Part shown: in pieces, positions 1 through 7,501 of the stretch | How positions within the stretch are numbered: the stretch's first letter is position 1 | How the letters are laid out: every line of letters begins with the position of its first letter | Source: Chrysomallon squamiferum | Lineage: Eukaryota > Mollusca > Gastropoda > Neomphalida > Peltospiridae | Reading direction: 5' to 3' | DNA length: 12,000 nt | Assembly (NCBI GenBank): GCA_012295275.1 | Contig: CM022674.1 | Span: 13,832,864 to 13,844,863 of the forward strand | Translations under genes and position numbers: made by a program | The notes under the pieces: model-generated | Told to the model about the DNA's origin: nothing | Database searches by the model: none | The model's input: only the letters and a program-made list of their open reading frames with translations

Positions 1-116
1 AAAAAAAAAAAAATAAAATAAAATAAATTGTTTATACCCTTCTTTACCATTTCTTTAAATAACTGTGTTTTTATGTGCTATGTGTCTAATTTTATTTTAT
101 TTTATTTTATTCTCAG
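1..116 (+). other. 3' end of upstream intron, with TAAAA/TTTTA inverted tracts
   Basis: Intron sequence ends in the exon A acceptor at 115-116. It starts with poly(A) grading into (TAAAA)n (1-28) and ends with (TTTTA)n (about 90-110). Bases 11-27 are an exact 17-base reverse complement of 91-107, about 60 bases apart, so the pyrimidine-rich acceptor tract could fold back on the A-rich tract in the RNA. Confidence 0.7.
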
Positions 117-210
117 GAGATGTCGAATCAGTAGAAAAAGAAATGAAGAAATGTTTTATTGATGCGTTTAAAAAGACGGATGAAGAGTTTCTGAAGAATG
201 CAGCCAAAAG
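117..210 (+). CDS. ILKAP: ILKAP-like exon A (first exon in window)
   Basis: The acceptor is TTCTCAG|GA after a (TTTTA)n pyrimidine-rich tract, and the donor is AAAAG|GTGATA. The first two bases, GA, complete a codon begun in the previous exon. GGA (Gly) would fit, because relatives read G-D-V here. The exon then has 30 whole codons and leaves AG for a split Ser codon, so the following intron is phase 2. It encodes a helix-like acidic/basic stretch with FKKTDEEFLK. The alternative frame starting GAG ATG hits TAG after five codons, which fixes the phase. Confidence 0.87.
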
Positions 211-2863
211 GTGATAAACAAAAACACCTGTGTATGTGTGTGTGTGTGTGTGTGTGTGCATGCATATGTATGCATGTATTTTACATATTGTTAGATTTTG
301 TAAATACCTTCAGTAAAATAGCATTTGAAATTATAAGTAATTATTTTTTGCTGTTAAAAAATTGTAAAAAATCTAAAGAAAACAATGTTTCTTTTAAAAA
401 ATTGGAAATGTTGAATGAAAGAATTTGAGAAGAAAGACATGATAAAAAGAGTGATTAAGGGATATAAATAAACATATACATAGAGCAAAAAAAAAGAGAA
501 AATGTTAAAAAAGTAAGAGACAAAACCCCCCAAAAAATCAGTGAAAGTTTATTTACAAGTAAAATATAGACAACTTTTAATTATAATTCAGTTCCAGTTT
601 TCCACCCTTTTTAATATGTGTATTAAAACTTACTGTTTAGTTTCAAATTGTATTTGATTTATTTCAGTAAACCAACTTGGAAAGATGGGACGACAGCTGT
701 TGTGGTTTTGGTTGTAAATGACACACTGTTCATCGCTAATCTTGGAGACAGCAAGGTCAGTAGAGGTCAAAGGTGAAATCTTTGACATTATTTCTAAACT
801 GCTAGGCTGTTGACGTTACATATCTATGCTGGAGATCAGAGGAAACTTTTAAATTTTAGATTTTATTTTTCATTTTTATTTTAGGGGATTTTATAATCTT
901 TAAAAATAATGTGTTATTGAATGTATTAAATCAACATCTTAAAATTTTACAAATATATTTGAAATTGTCTATCAGTTCCTCTAATAAAGGTCACTGAATA
1001 ATAAAAATTAATCTTCAATCCTCATCCTATTGTACCAATTTTCCAAGCAATTTTAATTTATTTTTAATATTGAAGTGGTACTGTAAAGTGAATATATAAT
1101 GTTGTTTTTGAAGGCTGTTTTGTGTCGGTACAAGTCGGAACAGGATAAATACGTCCCCATACCTCTGTCAACAGACCACAGTCCTTCCTTGTATGAAGAG
1201 AGAATGAGAATTCAGAAATATGGCGGCCATGTCAGGTATTTTTAGCTGTTTTGTATGAATGATTTAATCATTATTTCATTAATTTGTGAGTTGAAACGTA
1301 ATGAATTACAGTTAAAATGTAATTTGTTTTAAATTAAATGGTTCAATCAAATCACCTGTAGAACTAATTAAATGAAATGTTTCTTGAAATTAACCAGTGA
1401 AAACACCATCATAAGAATTAAACATTTATATGTAAAAACAGCTTTTTTTCATTCATATTCCAATATTTAATTTTTTTTATAACTTTTAATACTGTCAGAT
1501 TTATTAAATATCTGTGTTTCAGATGCATTGATATTAAGAAAGTGGCAACATTTGTATTTCTAAATAAAAATTCTCAATTATTTTCCATACAGTATATCAC
1601 CCAAAGTCTTTTAAGTCTTTTTCAGTCTAAATTGCAAAATTAATTAATATTATTTTTTTCATTGTTTTATTATTTTAGCCTGTTAGCTGGTCACTGGACA
1701 AAATGTATTGGCTTGAAAGGCAAATAAATAATTTGTTTATTTTTTAAATTTATTTTTAAAGAGCTAAACTGGTTACATGGTAGTTTAAATAAAGTTATTT
1801 TTATTCCTGTGTTTCAGGGAGGGGAGAGTGATGGGTGTTTTAGAAGTTTCGCGGTCACTTGGCGATGGACCCTACAAAAATCACGGAGTGATCTGTCTTC
1901 CAAATGTCAAGCGATGTCCAATAACTGATAATGACAGGTGCGTGTTATATAGCACACGTTTTTCCCAATTGTTCAACAGTATCTTTCTAAATACGAGTTT
2001 TTGATGTTAATTTATTTATATCTAAAATAACCAATACTGACAGGTTTGTGTGATAGCTTGATTTTTTAATTTGAAATTTTATATCATACTCCATGTTATT
2101 TTATGATAAAAGTCTTCTTTTATATTTAAAATAACTGACAGTGATAGATATATATGTGATAACTTGAATAATAACTAAGTTATTGTTTTTAATATGAGTT
2201 CATATGTCTTATTCCATGTTATTTTATGATATCAATTTATTGATATTTAAAATAACTGGCAGTGACAGTTACATTAGAAATCTTGAGGTATCTCTTATTT
2301 TATTTTCTTAAATATAAGTTTATAGTCACACTTCATTTTATTTTATGGTTTGAACTTATTGACCCTAAAATAACTGTCAGTTATCTGAGTAATTTTATTT
2401 TGTGATACAAGTTAATTTATGATAAAAATGCATTTATGATAATGATATCAACAGATATATTTATGATTTTCAGAGTTTATTTTTAAAGCTGGAGATGCCA
2501 AAGATATTTAATTGTAATTCACAAAATTTCTTTGTGAAATCCCTGTTTTTAATGTAATGTATTTCTTTACAAAGACTGAAACTCTGTTATGGGTCACTTT
2601 TAATACTTTTAATTATTAGCAGCAAATAACCTTTCACAAAGACCCTCCCATAGACAGCAATACATATTTCAATGGTTTAACATACTAGATTGGAAAGGTG
2701 TGAAAAGCTACACCTATTTTCTCTTTATCTCTATAACCATCAAGCCCATTGAAAGTAGACATTCCAGGCTTCTGTGTTTGTAAGCATATACATATTAAAT
2801 TCTTTTTAAAAAATCTGATTAAATAATAAATTATGATTTATTTAAATTAACTAATTTCTGTAT

Positions 2864-2898
<35 letters not shown>

Positions 2899-3937
2899 TT
2901 TTACTTTAGTTTATTTACAAACTTTGTATTTATTATTTTCTTATTTAGTTACTTACTTGCGTACTTCATTTATTTATCTATTTATTTATTTATTTATTTG
3001 TTTTCTGTTTAGATTTATTTTAATAGCTTGTGATGGGTTATGGAAAAGCTACACACTGCAGGAAAGTATTGACTTTGTAAACAAAACCAGCTCACAGGTA
3101 ATTATTTTCACAAGTAATAAAAACCAACAGAAATCATTCAGTCAAAAACTACGACTTTCATTCTTACAGTGTGAAAAGCTAACTTTGATTAACCATTTCT
3201 GTAAATGACTAAAGTAATTAATTAGTTTTTATATGTATTTATTTTAATGTTAATTTATTAAGATGTTTATTTATTTATTTATTTATTTAATATGTTTGTG
3301 TGTGTGTATGTGTACATATATATTATATATAAGTAATGTTTTATGTTTTATTTATATATGTATATTATATTTGATTTTATTAAATTACCTTTATATCTTT
3401 ATTAAATTACTTGTTGATTTTATTAAATTATATTTAAATATTTATTAAGGTATTTATTGAATTTATTAATATTTATTTATTGATTTTTATTAAATTATAT
3501 CTGTTTTATTGGTTTTATTAAATTATTTTTATATATTTATTTATTACGTTGTTTATTGAATTTATTACATTATATTTATTCACTGATTTTCATTAACTTA
3601 TATTTATCTCTTTATTGTTTATATTAAACTGTTTTTATGTATGTATTTGTTGAATTTATTACATTTTTTTTTAATTGATTTTTATTAAATTATATTTGTT
3701 TTTATTATTTTTATGTATTTATTTATTTATTTATTAAGTTGTTTTTGAGTTTATTACATTATAGTTCATTCTTTGTGTTAGTTTAACCAGCAGGATGGAA
3801 ACAACAAAGTCTGTAGTGACACGTGTTTTGAAACTGCATGCAGTCGCCTTGCCAACGATGCTGTTCTTCGACTGAGTGGAGACAACGTCACTGTCTTAGT
3901 TGTAACAATCAGACTGAAAGACAAGACACAGTCTTGA
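117..3937 (+). CDS. ILKAP: PP2C-family Ser/Thr phosphatase, ILKAP-like; 3' six exons (5' partial)
   Basis: The exons are 117-210, 668-755, 1114-1235, 1818-1937, 3013-3097 and 3782-3937, giving 220 residues after a split glycine codon and ending in TGA. Blocks seen, numbered from the first whole codon: KTDEEFLK (about 19-26), WKDGTTA (35-41), IANLGDSK (53-60), YEERMRIQKYGGHVR (87-101), GVLEVSRSLGDG (107-118), FILIACDGLW (142-151) and SGDNVTVLVV (201-210). These are PP2C/PPM motifs. In that family the aspartates of ACDG (148) and GDN (203) bind the catalytic Mn/Mg pair, and the enzyme dephosphorylates phospho-Ser/Thr proteins. Similarity to vertebrate ILKAP runs the whole length (TDEEFLK, KPxWKDG, YEERMRIQK, ACxRLAN), which favours ILKAP over other PPMs. 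ILKAP acts on integrin-linked-kinase signalling in vertebrates; that role here is inferred. The domain's N-terminal half lies off the window. Two oddities are GDSK where most relatives have GDSR, and a tail about eight residues longer than the human one. No stop or frameshift is seen. Confidence 0.9.
211..667 (+). other. Intron (phase 2) between exons A and B
   Basis: This is a GT-AG intron of 457 bases. It opens with a TG microsatellite (about 231-258) followed by a short palindrome at 259-276. The rest is AT-rich and simple, ending in a TTTGATTTATTTCAG acceptor. The open frame across 198-428 reads through the TG repeat (alternating Cys-Val) and is not a gene. Confidence 0.85.
231..258 (+). 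repeat. TG microsatellite
   Basis: A (TG)n run with one interruption (TGTATG) near the start lies 20 bases inside the intron from the exon A donor. It is immediately followed by an 18-base palindrome with arms CATGCATA and TATGCATG around a two-base centre (259-276). Confidence 0.95.
668..755 (+). CDS. ILKAP: ILKAP-like exon B
   Basis: The acceptor is TTATTTCAG|T and the donor is AAG|GTCAGT. The first base completes the split Ser codon (AG|T), 29 codons follow, and the next intron is phase 0. It encodes KPTWKDGTTA, a hydrophobic beta-strand (VVVLVVNDTLFIANL) and GDSK. The DG-S/T-TA and ANLGDS blocks are PP2C core motifs. The final Lys replaces the usual Arg of GDSR, a conservative change. 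Confidence 0.9.
756..1113 (+). other. Intron (phase 0) between exons B and C
   Basis: A 358-base GT-AG intron running from GTCAGT to TTTTTGAAG. It is AT-rich, and I see no repeat or embedded gene in it. Confidence 0.85.
1114..1235 (+). CDS. ILKAP: ILKAP-like exon C
   Basis: The acceptor is GTTTTTGAAG|GC and the donor is GTCAG|GTATTT. It holds 40 codons plus two bases (AG) of a split Arg codon, so the next intron is phase 2. It begins AVLCRYK and ends YEERMRIQKYGGHV. The Y/E-E-x-R-I-x-x-x-GG-x-V block is characteristic of PP2C, and the exact EERMRIQK stretch matches ILKAP. The middle (SEQDKYVPIPLSTDHSP) corresponds to the variable loop before the conserved D-H. Confidence 0.92.
1236..1817 (+). 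other. Intron (phase 2) between exons C and D
   Basis: A 582-base GT-AG intron. It contains one copy of a dispersed repeat (about 1374-1690) that recurs downstream of the gene. A cryptic acceptor TCTGTGTTTCAG ends at 1522 and closely resembles the real acceptor CCTGTGTTTCAG ending at 1817, but no plausible coding exon follows the cryptic one. Confidence 0.85.
1374..1690. repeat. Dispersed repeat copy 1 (intronic)
   Basis: The 17-mer ATGTTTCTTGAAATTAA at 1377-1393 recurs exactly at 5245-5261 and with one change at 5282-5298. CCAATATTTA follows 83 bases later (1460-1469), against 81 bases later in the downstream copy. TTTTAGCCTGTTA (1673-1685) matches TTTCAGCCTGTTA (5391-5403). The order is the same, with about 185 extra bases in this copy. 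The family is not recognised. Confidence 0.55.
1818..1937 (+). CDS. ILKAP: ILKAP-like exon D
   Basis: The acceptor is CTGTGTTTCAG|G and the donor is GACAG|GTGCGT. One base completes the split Arg codon, 39 codons follow, and AG begins another split Arg codon (phase 2). It encodes REGRVMGVLEVSRSLGDGPYK, the PP2C block containing the conserved V-x-R-S-x-G-D. It ends CPITDNDR, like the N-D-R-F-I lead-in to ACDG in relatives. Its last ~19 bases also form the start of a tandem repeat that continues into the next intron. Confidence 0.93.
1921..2460. repeat. Degenerate tandem array, ~104-121 bp units, spanning the exon D donor
   Basis: The anchor ATAAC plus a GACAG-like motif recurs starting at 1921, 2027, 2131, 2252 and 2370, with spacings of 106, 104, 121 and 118. 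Unit 1 includes the last 17 coding bases of exon D and its donor GACAG|GT. Unit 2 keeps GACAGGT (2039-2045). Unit 3 has GATAGAT, unit 4 GACAGTT, and unit 5 is most decayed. Units 2 and 3 also share CCATGTTATTTTATGATA and unit 4 a weaker form. A further copy after 2400 is blurred. Confidence 0.7.
2861..2901. repeat. TTTA microsatellite
   Basis: About ten perfect tandem copies of a TTTA tetranucleotide, roughly 110 bases upstream of exon E. Confidence 0.95.
2967..2999. repeat. TTTA microsatellite abutting exon E acceptor
   Basis: Tandem ATTT units with one ATCT variant end 13 bases before the exon E acceptor at 3012/3013, so they make up much of its polypyrimidine region. Confidence 0.92.
3013..3097 (+). 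CDS. ILKAP: ILKAP-like exon E
   Basis: The acceptor is TTCTGTTTAG|A and the donor is CACAG|GTAATT. One base completes the Arg codon (AG|A), then 28 codons end phase 0. It encodes FILIACDGLWKSYTLQESIDFVN. ACDG carries a metal-binding Asp of PP2C enzymes, and the segment aligns with FILLACDGL-F of ILKAP. This 85-base exon sits between TTTA microsatellites. A longer open frame (2924-3208) spans it but is only intron read-through on both sides. Confidence 0.92.
3098..3781 (+). other. Intron (phase 0) between exons E and F
   Basis: A 684-base GT-AG intron made almost entirely of A and T. It contains TTTA runs at about 3264-3289 and 3717-3735, a short TG run at about 3297-3311, and a degenerate ~95-bp tandem array. 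The acceptor is CTTTGTGTTAG. An open frame at 3263-3448 is simple-repeat translation. Confidence 0.83.
3360..3781. repeat. Degenerate ~95-bp tandem array reaching the last acceptor
   Basis: The phrase TTGAATTTATTA recurs at 3457, 3556, 3650 and, as TTGAGTTTATTACATT, at 3745, with spacings of 99, 94 and 95. A second phrase, GATTTTATTAAATTA and variants, occurs at 3373, 3416, 3482, 3511, 3585 and 3677. The last unit is partial and runs into the TAG acceptor at 3779-3781. Very low complexity makes the exact boundaries soft. Confidence 0.65.
3782..3937 (+). CDS. ILKAP: ILKAP-like terminal exon F with stop
   Basis: The acceptor is TTTGTGTTAG|T, followed by 51 codons and TGA at 3935-3937. It encodes a polar linker (FNQQDGNNKVCSDTC), then FETACSRLANDAVLR and SGDNVTVLVV. 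The GDN Asp is the last metal ligand of the PP2C site, and A-C-x-R-L-A-N matches ILKAP. The C-terminus VVTIRLKDKTQS is slightly longer than in vertebrate ILKAP. Confidence 0.92.
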   Translation, partial: FNQQDGNNKVCSDTCFETACSRLANDAVLRLSGDNVTVLVVTIRLKDKTQS

Positions 3938-4212
3938 CAAAAACACTGTTTTGTTGTTGTTAGTTGCCGATCTGATTGGAGTATGTCTTTTACAGAAAAT
4001 ATCTGACGATAACTGTCTTGACAGAAGTATTATTTTGTTGTTTGTTAACAACTGCTAATCTGTTTGGTTGAAACATCATTATTCATTTGGAAGGATTCAA
4101 AGGGTATGCCTTTTTTTTTTCTTTTTTTCTTCAGGAATTAGCTGAAAATAATTTTAACTTGTGAATTTTGTTAAGAAATATTTTTAAGAATTGTTCACAC
4201 AGGCAAAATGAT

Positions 4213-4218
4213 AATAAA
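4213..4218 (+). promoter_or_regulatory. Candidate proximal poly(A) signal AATAAA
   Basis: AATAAA lies 276 bases after the stop. A GT/T-rich stretch begins about 40 bases downstream (around 4255-4285), somewhat far for a cleavage element, so this is the weaker candidate. Confidence 0.35.
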
Positions 4219-4546
4219 ATTAATATTTGCTACACCTTGACAGAATGCTAATGCATGTTCGTTTTTTTGTTTTGTTCTTCTACTTCTTAGTTTTTAAACA
4301 ATTTTTTATTTAAAAGAAATATGAAATCTAAAATGGGAACAAAATATTTTATCTGAAGATTACACCAAATATAATATTTTCTTTAACATTACTTAAATGA
4401 ATTATGTACAGAACAATAGAATGAACCTTTTTTATTTTATTTTTATCTTTACTCTTCATATGAAAAACATTCAAGTTATATTTTGTTAACATTATATTTA
4501 TAATATTAATTTAAATAATAATACTTGTAAGACTGCCATATTATGA

Positions 4547-4552
4547 AATAAA
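4547..4552 (+). promoter_or_regulatory. Candidate distal poly(A) signal AATAAA
   Basis: AATAAA is followed within 30 bases by TGTTAATGATGTTTTGATATTG and then a T-rich run (4580-4598), the usual arrangement of a cleavage/polyadenylation site. Cleavage would fall near 4565-4575. Confidence 0.55.
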
Positions 4553-5239
4553 TGTTAATGATGTTTTGATATTGTCCTCGTTTTTTTTCTTTTTTTTAAT
4601 TCTTAAAATTGTTTGTGAGAGAAATACCCGTTGCTGCTTATTCGAGCAAGATTTATTTTGTTTGGCATCAAGACATCTTTTCAAAGTAAGAATTAGCACT
4701 AATCATGGTTTTTATTGTCATCAATACAGACTGGAATGGAAAAAAAACCAATAAGAATTTACCAAGACCATAAGTAAAATGATAAAACACACCAGTAATT
4801 ATTATATTATGATTTTAATTATATAATAATAATAATGACAGTAATACAGAGTTCAAACGTAATCACTAATTCACATAATCAAAACCCTTTGCTACATGCA
4901 TGTTCATATAAAATATGTTGTATTACAAAACGGAAGACAAAATATACTTCAGCGTAAAATACTTTACTTTTCAAACACGTAAACCATAATAATATGAAGT
5001 TAACTTAAAAGAATAACTGCTTATACTTACCTTGATTTTGCAAAAAAAATTAAAAGCATAATAGATTGTGTAAATAGCTGTCAAATATGGATCTTGTCAA
5101 ATATATTATATTTATGTTAAAAAAAAGTCTTAAAAGTCTCTCATTAATTACTATTTCAGAACAAAAGTCTTTATTAAATTAAATAGTCAATTACTAGTTC
5201 CTAAGTAAGCAGTCAAAACATATCTCTAGGTCTAATTAT

Positions 5240-5410
5240 TCAAAATGTTTCTTGAAATTAATTTATAACTATTTAATGAAAATGTTCCTTGAAATTAACC
5301 TGCGGAAAACAGCACTGTAAGGAATGAAGGAATTACTTTAATAATAAAATGTGATTAATAATCCAATATTTACATAGAGTATTATTTTATTTTCAGCCTG
5401 TTATAACGGC
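5240..5410. repeat. Dispersed repeat copy 2 (downstream)
   Basis: Counterpart of the intronic copy at 1374-1690. The TTTCTTGAAATTAA core is present twice, 37 bases apart (5245 and 5282). GAAAACAGCACTGTAAGGAAT aligns with GAAAACACCATCATAAGAAT of the intronic copy, and CCAATATTTA (5363-5372) and TTTCAGCCTGTTA (5391-5403) follow in the same order. This copy lacks about 185 bases present in copy 1. Confidence 0.55.
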
Positions 5411-5568
5411 TAAAGAAATAATAATTTCTTAAATGTTGTTCTATTACTTTAAAAAAAAACACACATTCATAAAAAAAAGAACAAGATGTCATGGATTCTT
5501 CCTAGTCCAACTCTGAATTGTTCATAAAATAAAAACACAGTATAAATAGGCTTAGACAAACCTTTAGA

Positions 5569-5571
<3 letters not shown>

Positions 5572-5602
<31 letters not shown>
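5572..5602. repeat. AT dinucleotide microsatellite
   Basis: An uninterrupted (AT)n run of about 31 bases. Confidence 0.95.
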
Positions 5603-5607
<5 letters not shown>

Positions 5608-6044
5608 GAAAACAAACTTGATACATTTTACAGCTTGTGATAAACAAAAAAGCATAGATCTATTTTTATTTTAGTGAATATAAAATTATACATAATCCTA
5701 TGGACTGAAACAAACATTAATAAAAATCTTAAATTTAGAATAATAAATTACGTATTAAAAACACATCAGATCTCTATTACGTAAATACTGCATAAAGTAC
5801 TATCTTTTATAAATGATTTTCTACTGGTACTCCAAATCCAAACATTAAGAAACATTTCTCAATTTTACACATTTTCTTAGTATCTTTCTCTTCACAATTT
5901 TACTGATAATAAAAAATATAATATTGCAAATATACCTTAACAGATTATTAAACATAATAAAATTAAAAATTTGCAAAATAAGCTTCAAATAATTTTATTC
6001 AGTGTTATTATTATTATTATTGCACAAGTAATAAAATTAATATA

Positions 6045-6288
6045 CAGAGAATCCCCTACTTATGTTCTGACGAAATGGACAAAATCTGGAATGGTCAGTA
6101 CTCATAATTTACTGATATTTTTTTGTTTATGAAACATTATCAACCATTTTGTATTCTGTTTGTTCTATAGGACATTGCTGTCATACATAATATACAGTAA
6201 TCAGAATAAGACATGATTTTATTTATTTTTCCTTTATTTGAAATTTTTTTTAATTTTATTTTTGCTATCATTAGTAGGGGACTCCCTG
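6045..6288. mobile_element. Probable pogo/Tigger-like MITE (Tc1/mariner superfamily)
   Basis: The left end CAGAGAATCCCCTACTTATG (6045-6064) and the reverse complement of the right end CAGGGAGTCCCCTACTAATG (6269-6288) agree at 17 of 20 positions, defining a 244-base element. A TA dinucleotide precedes the left end and CA follows the right end, consistent with a TA target duplication that has since mutated. Ends beginning CAG with a TCCCC block and TA targets are typical of pogo/Tigger-type elements. The interior is AT-rich with no transposase. It may instead be a chance inverted repeat, but C/G runs like this are rare in the window. Confidence 0.5.
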
Positions 6289-6409
6289 CATTCAGAATTT
6301 TATTTATAGATGTAATTTGTCCACATCTGATGTATATAAAAATAATAAAGATTAATCTAGTACCTAATACATTTATCTCATATCTGGTATTTCTCAGTTC
6401 AGAAAAAAG

Positions 6410-6413
<4 letters not shown>

Positions 6414-6440
<27 letters not shown>
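6414..6440 (+). repeat. Poly(A) tract (27 A)
   Basis: A pure A run. It could be the tail of an old retrotransposed copy or simple slippage; no target duplication or recognisable body is seen beside it. Confidence 0.9.
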
Positions 6441-6443
<3 letters not shown>

Positions 6444-7501
6444 ATGGATATTCAAGATGTCTGTTTAGAAAACAGTATTTTACATCTGAACATGGGGAGA
6501 GATTTCAAAATTGGGAATGGTTTAATATTTACCCTTCGTTGTTAATATACATTTATATTAATAATTGCATATTCAAGTTTCTGCATAGTTTAAGTTTACT
6601 GTTTTAATCTTGGTGGGATGTTGTTTGTTTTGATAATTTTACCCTATTCCAATTCATTAAGATTAACAATTAAACTCGAAAAACTAGTCTTTTTCACTCT
6701 TCATATAAACACAATGTAAATTGTTAGACCATTTTCTGAATCGGATTTATTTAATTTTAATAAGGGTCATGTTATATATTTAATTCTTAATTTATTTTAA
6801 TATCTACAGATATGAAGAATAGCCAATGAATAAATAATTTATGTTCACCTATTGCAAAAATACCAAGTTAGCTACAGCACATTCTTAAAAATCTTTTTTG
6901 AGACAGTCTAAACATTACAGAATTTAAAAATACAATAATTATATAATAATAAAACTTGCTTTCAAAATGTCTAGTTGCTGTTACCTGTAAATGTCTGTTT
7001 AATAAAAATAAGTGCTTTTTTTTTCTTTTTTTCAAACAACACTAATTATTAAGGAAAAACAAAATGGCTGACTAGCATCTACTGAATAAAATCTTTAACA
7101 ATATTTAACATGTCAAGTACAAGATTAATTTAGTTAGCACCATCATATATATGAAAATAAATGTAAATATTTTTATTATGAATGTTATTGCTGGTAATGT
7201 AAAGTTTATTAAAGAACTCGGAGATCTTTTGAGTTTTTCCTGATCATAAAATTTAATAATTCTGTTTTAGCAGAAAATATTAAAAAGTAATAACACTTTT
7301 TAAGAATTTTTCGAAATAACTTTTAAGTGTATATTTTATTTTATTCCTCCAAGAAAAATTAAAATTTTTAATGATAATAATTTTAAATTTAATTTTTAGG
7401 TTTAAATTTATTTATTTTTTCAGTGTTTACATACAAATGACCAGCTAGTGTAAGCATGGCTACAAATATTTCCTAAAAATTAATAAATTAGTAAACAAAC
7501 T

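Larger units (their letters stand above)
1938..3012 (+). other. Intron (phase 2) between exons D and E
   Basis: A 1075-base GT-AG intron. The first ~500 bases are the tandem array described at 1921-2460. The stretch 2560-2790 is less AT-rich and looks non-simple, with a 6-bp stem (AGGTGT/ACACCT, 2696-2715), but I recognise no element in it. The last ~150 bases are TTTA microsatellites leading to the acceptor TTTTCTGTTTAG. Confidence 0.85.
3938..4570 (+). other. Probable 3' UTR of the ILKAP-like gene
   Basis: Non-coding sequence follows the stop codon and runs to a canonical AATAAA with a T/GT-rich downstream element. It holds T-runs (4110-4130, 4260-4280) and, near its start, two similar phrases: TCTTGACAAAAACACTGTTTTGTTG at 3932 and TCTTGACAGAAGTATTATTTTGTTG at 4016, a local ~84-base duplication. 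The UTR end is inferred, not observed. Confidence 0.6.
4571..6044. other. Non-coding stretch downstream of the gene
   Basis: No supportable gene on either strand. It is A-rich on the + strand, unlike the T-rich introns upstream. It contains a dispersed repeat copy (about 5240-5410) and an AT microsatellite (5572-5602). Read on the minus strand there is a strong donor-like CAAG|GTAAGT at 5030/5031 with a TTGACAG acceptor-like site about 70 bases before it, but the enclosed segment shows no recognisable protein. Short open frames at 4566-4754 (+) and 5467-5655 (-) look random. Confidence 0.6.

Noticed and set aside
198-428. Open frame of 76 codons on the + strand
   Set aside because: It begins at the end of exon A and runs through the TG microsatellite as alternating Cys-Val; it is intron sequence of the phosphatase gene.
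1511-1560. Cryptic acceptor TCTGTGTTTCAG ending at 1522, nearly identical to the exon D acceptor
   Set aside because: No conserved PP2C segment is missing between exons C and D, and the following sequence has no plausible donor with an open frame.
2702-3054. 12-base match GAAAAGCTACAC between intron 4 (2702-2713) and exon E (3043-3054)
   Set aside because: The similarity stops at once on both sides, so it is more likely chance than an exon duplication.
3263-3448. Open frame rich in Phe, Ile, Leu, Tyr
   Set aside because: Translation of TTTA and AT simple repeats inside intron 5.
4961-5100. Possible minus-strand exon ending in CAAG|GTAAGT at 5031/5030
   Set aside because: The donor match is good and an acceptor-like TTGACAG lies about 70 bases before it, but the enclosed segment encodes nothing recognisable and single splice-site matches are common by chance.
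6213-6545. 110-codon open frame on the + strand
   Set aside because: Contains a polylysine from the poly(A) run and overlaps the right end of the probable MITE; no domain or codon signature.
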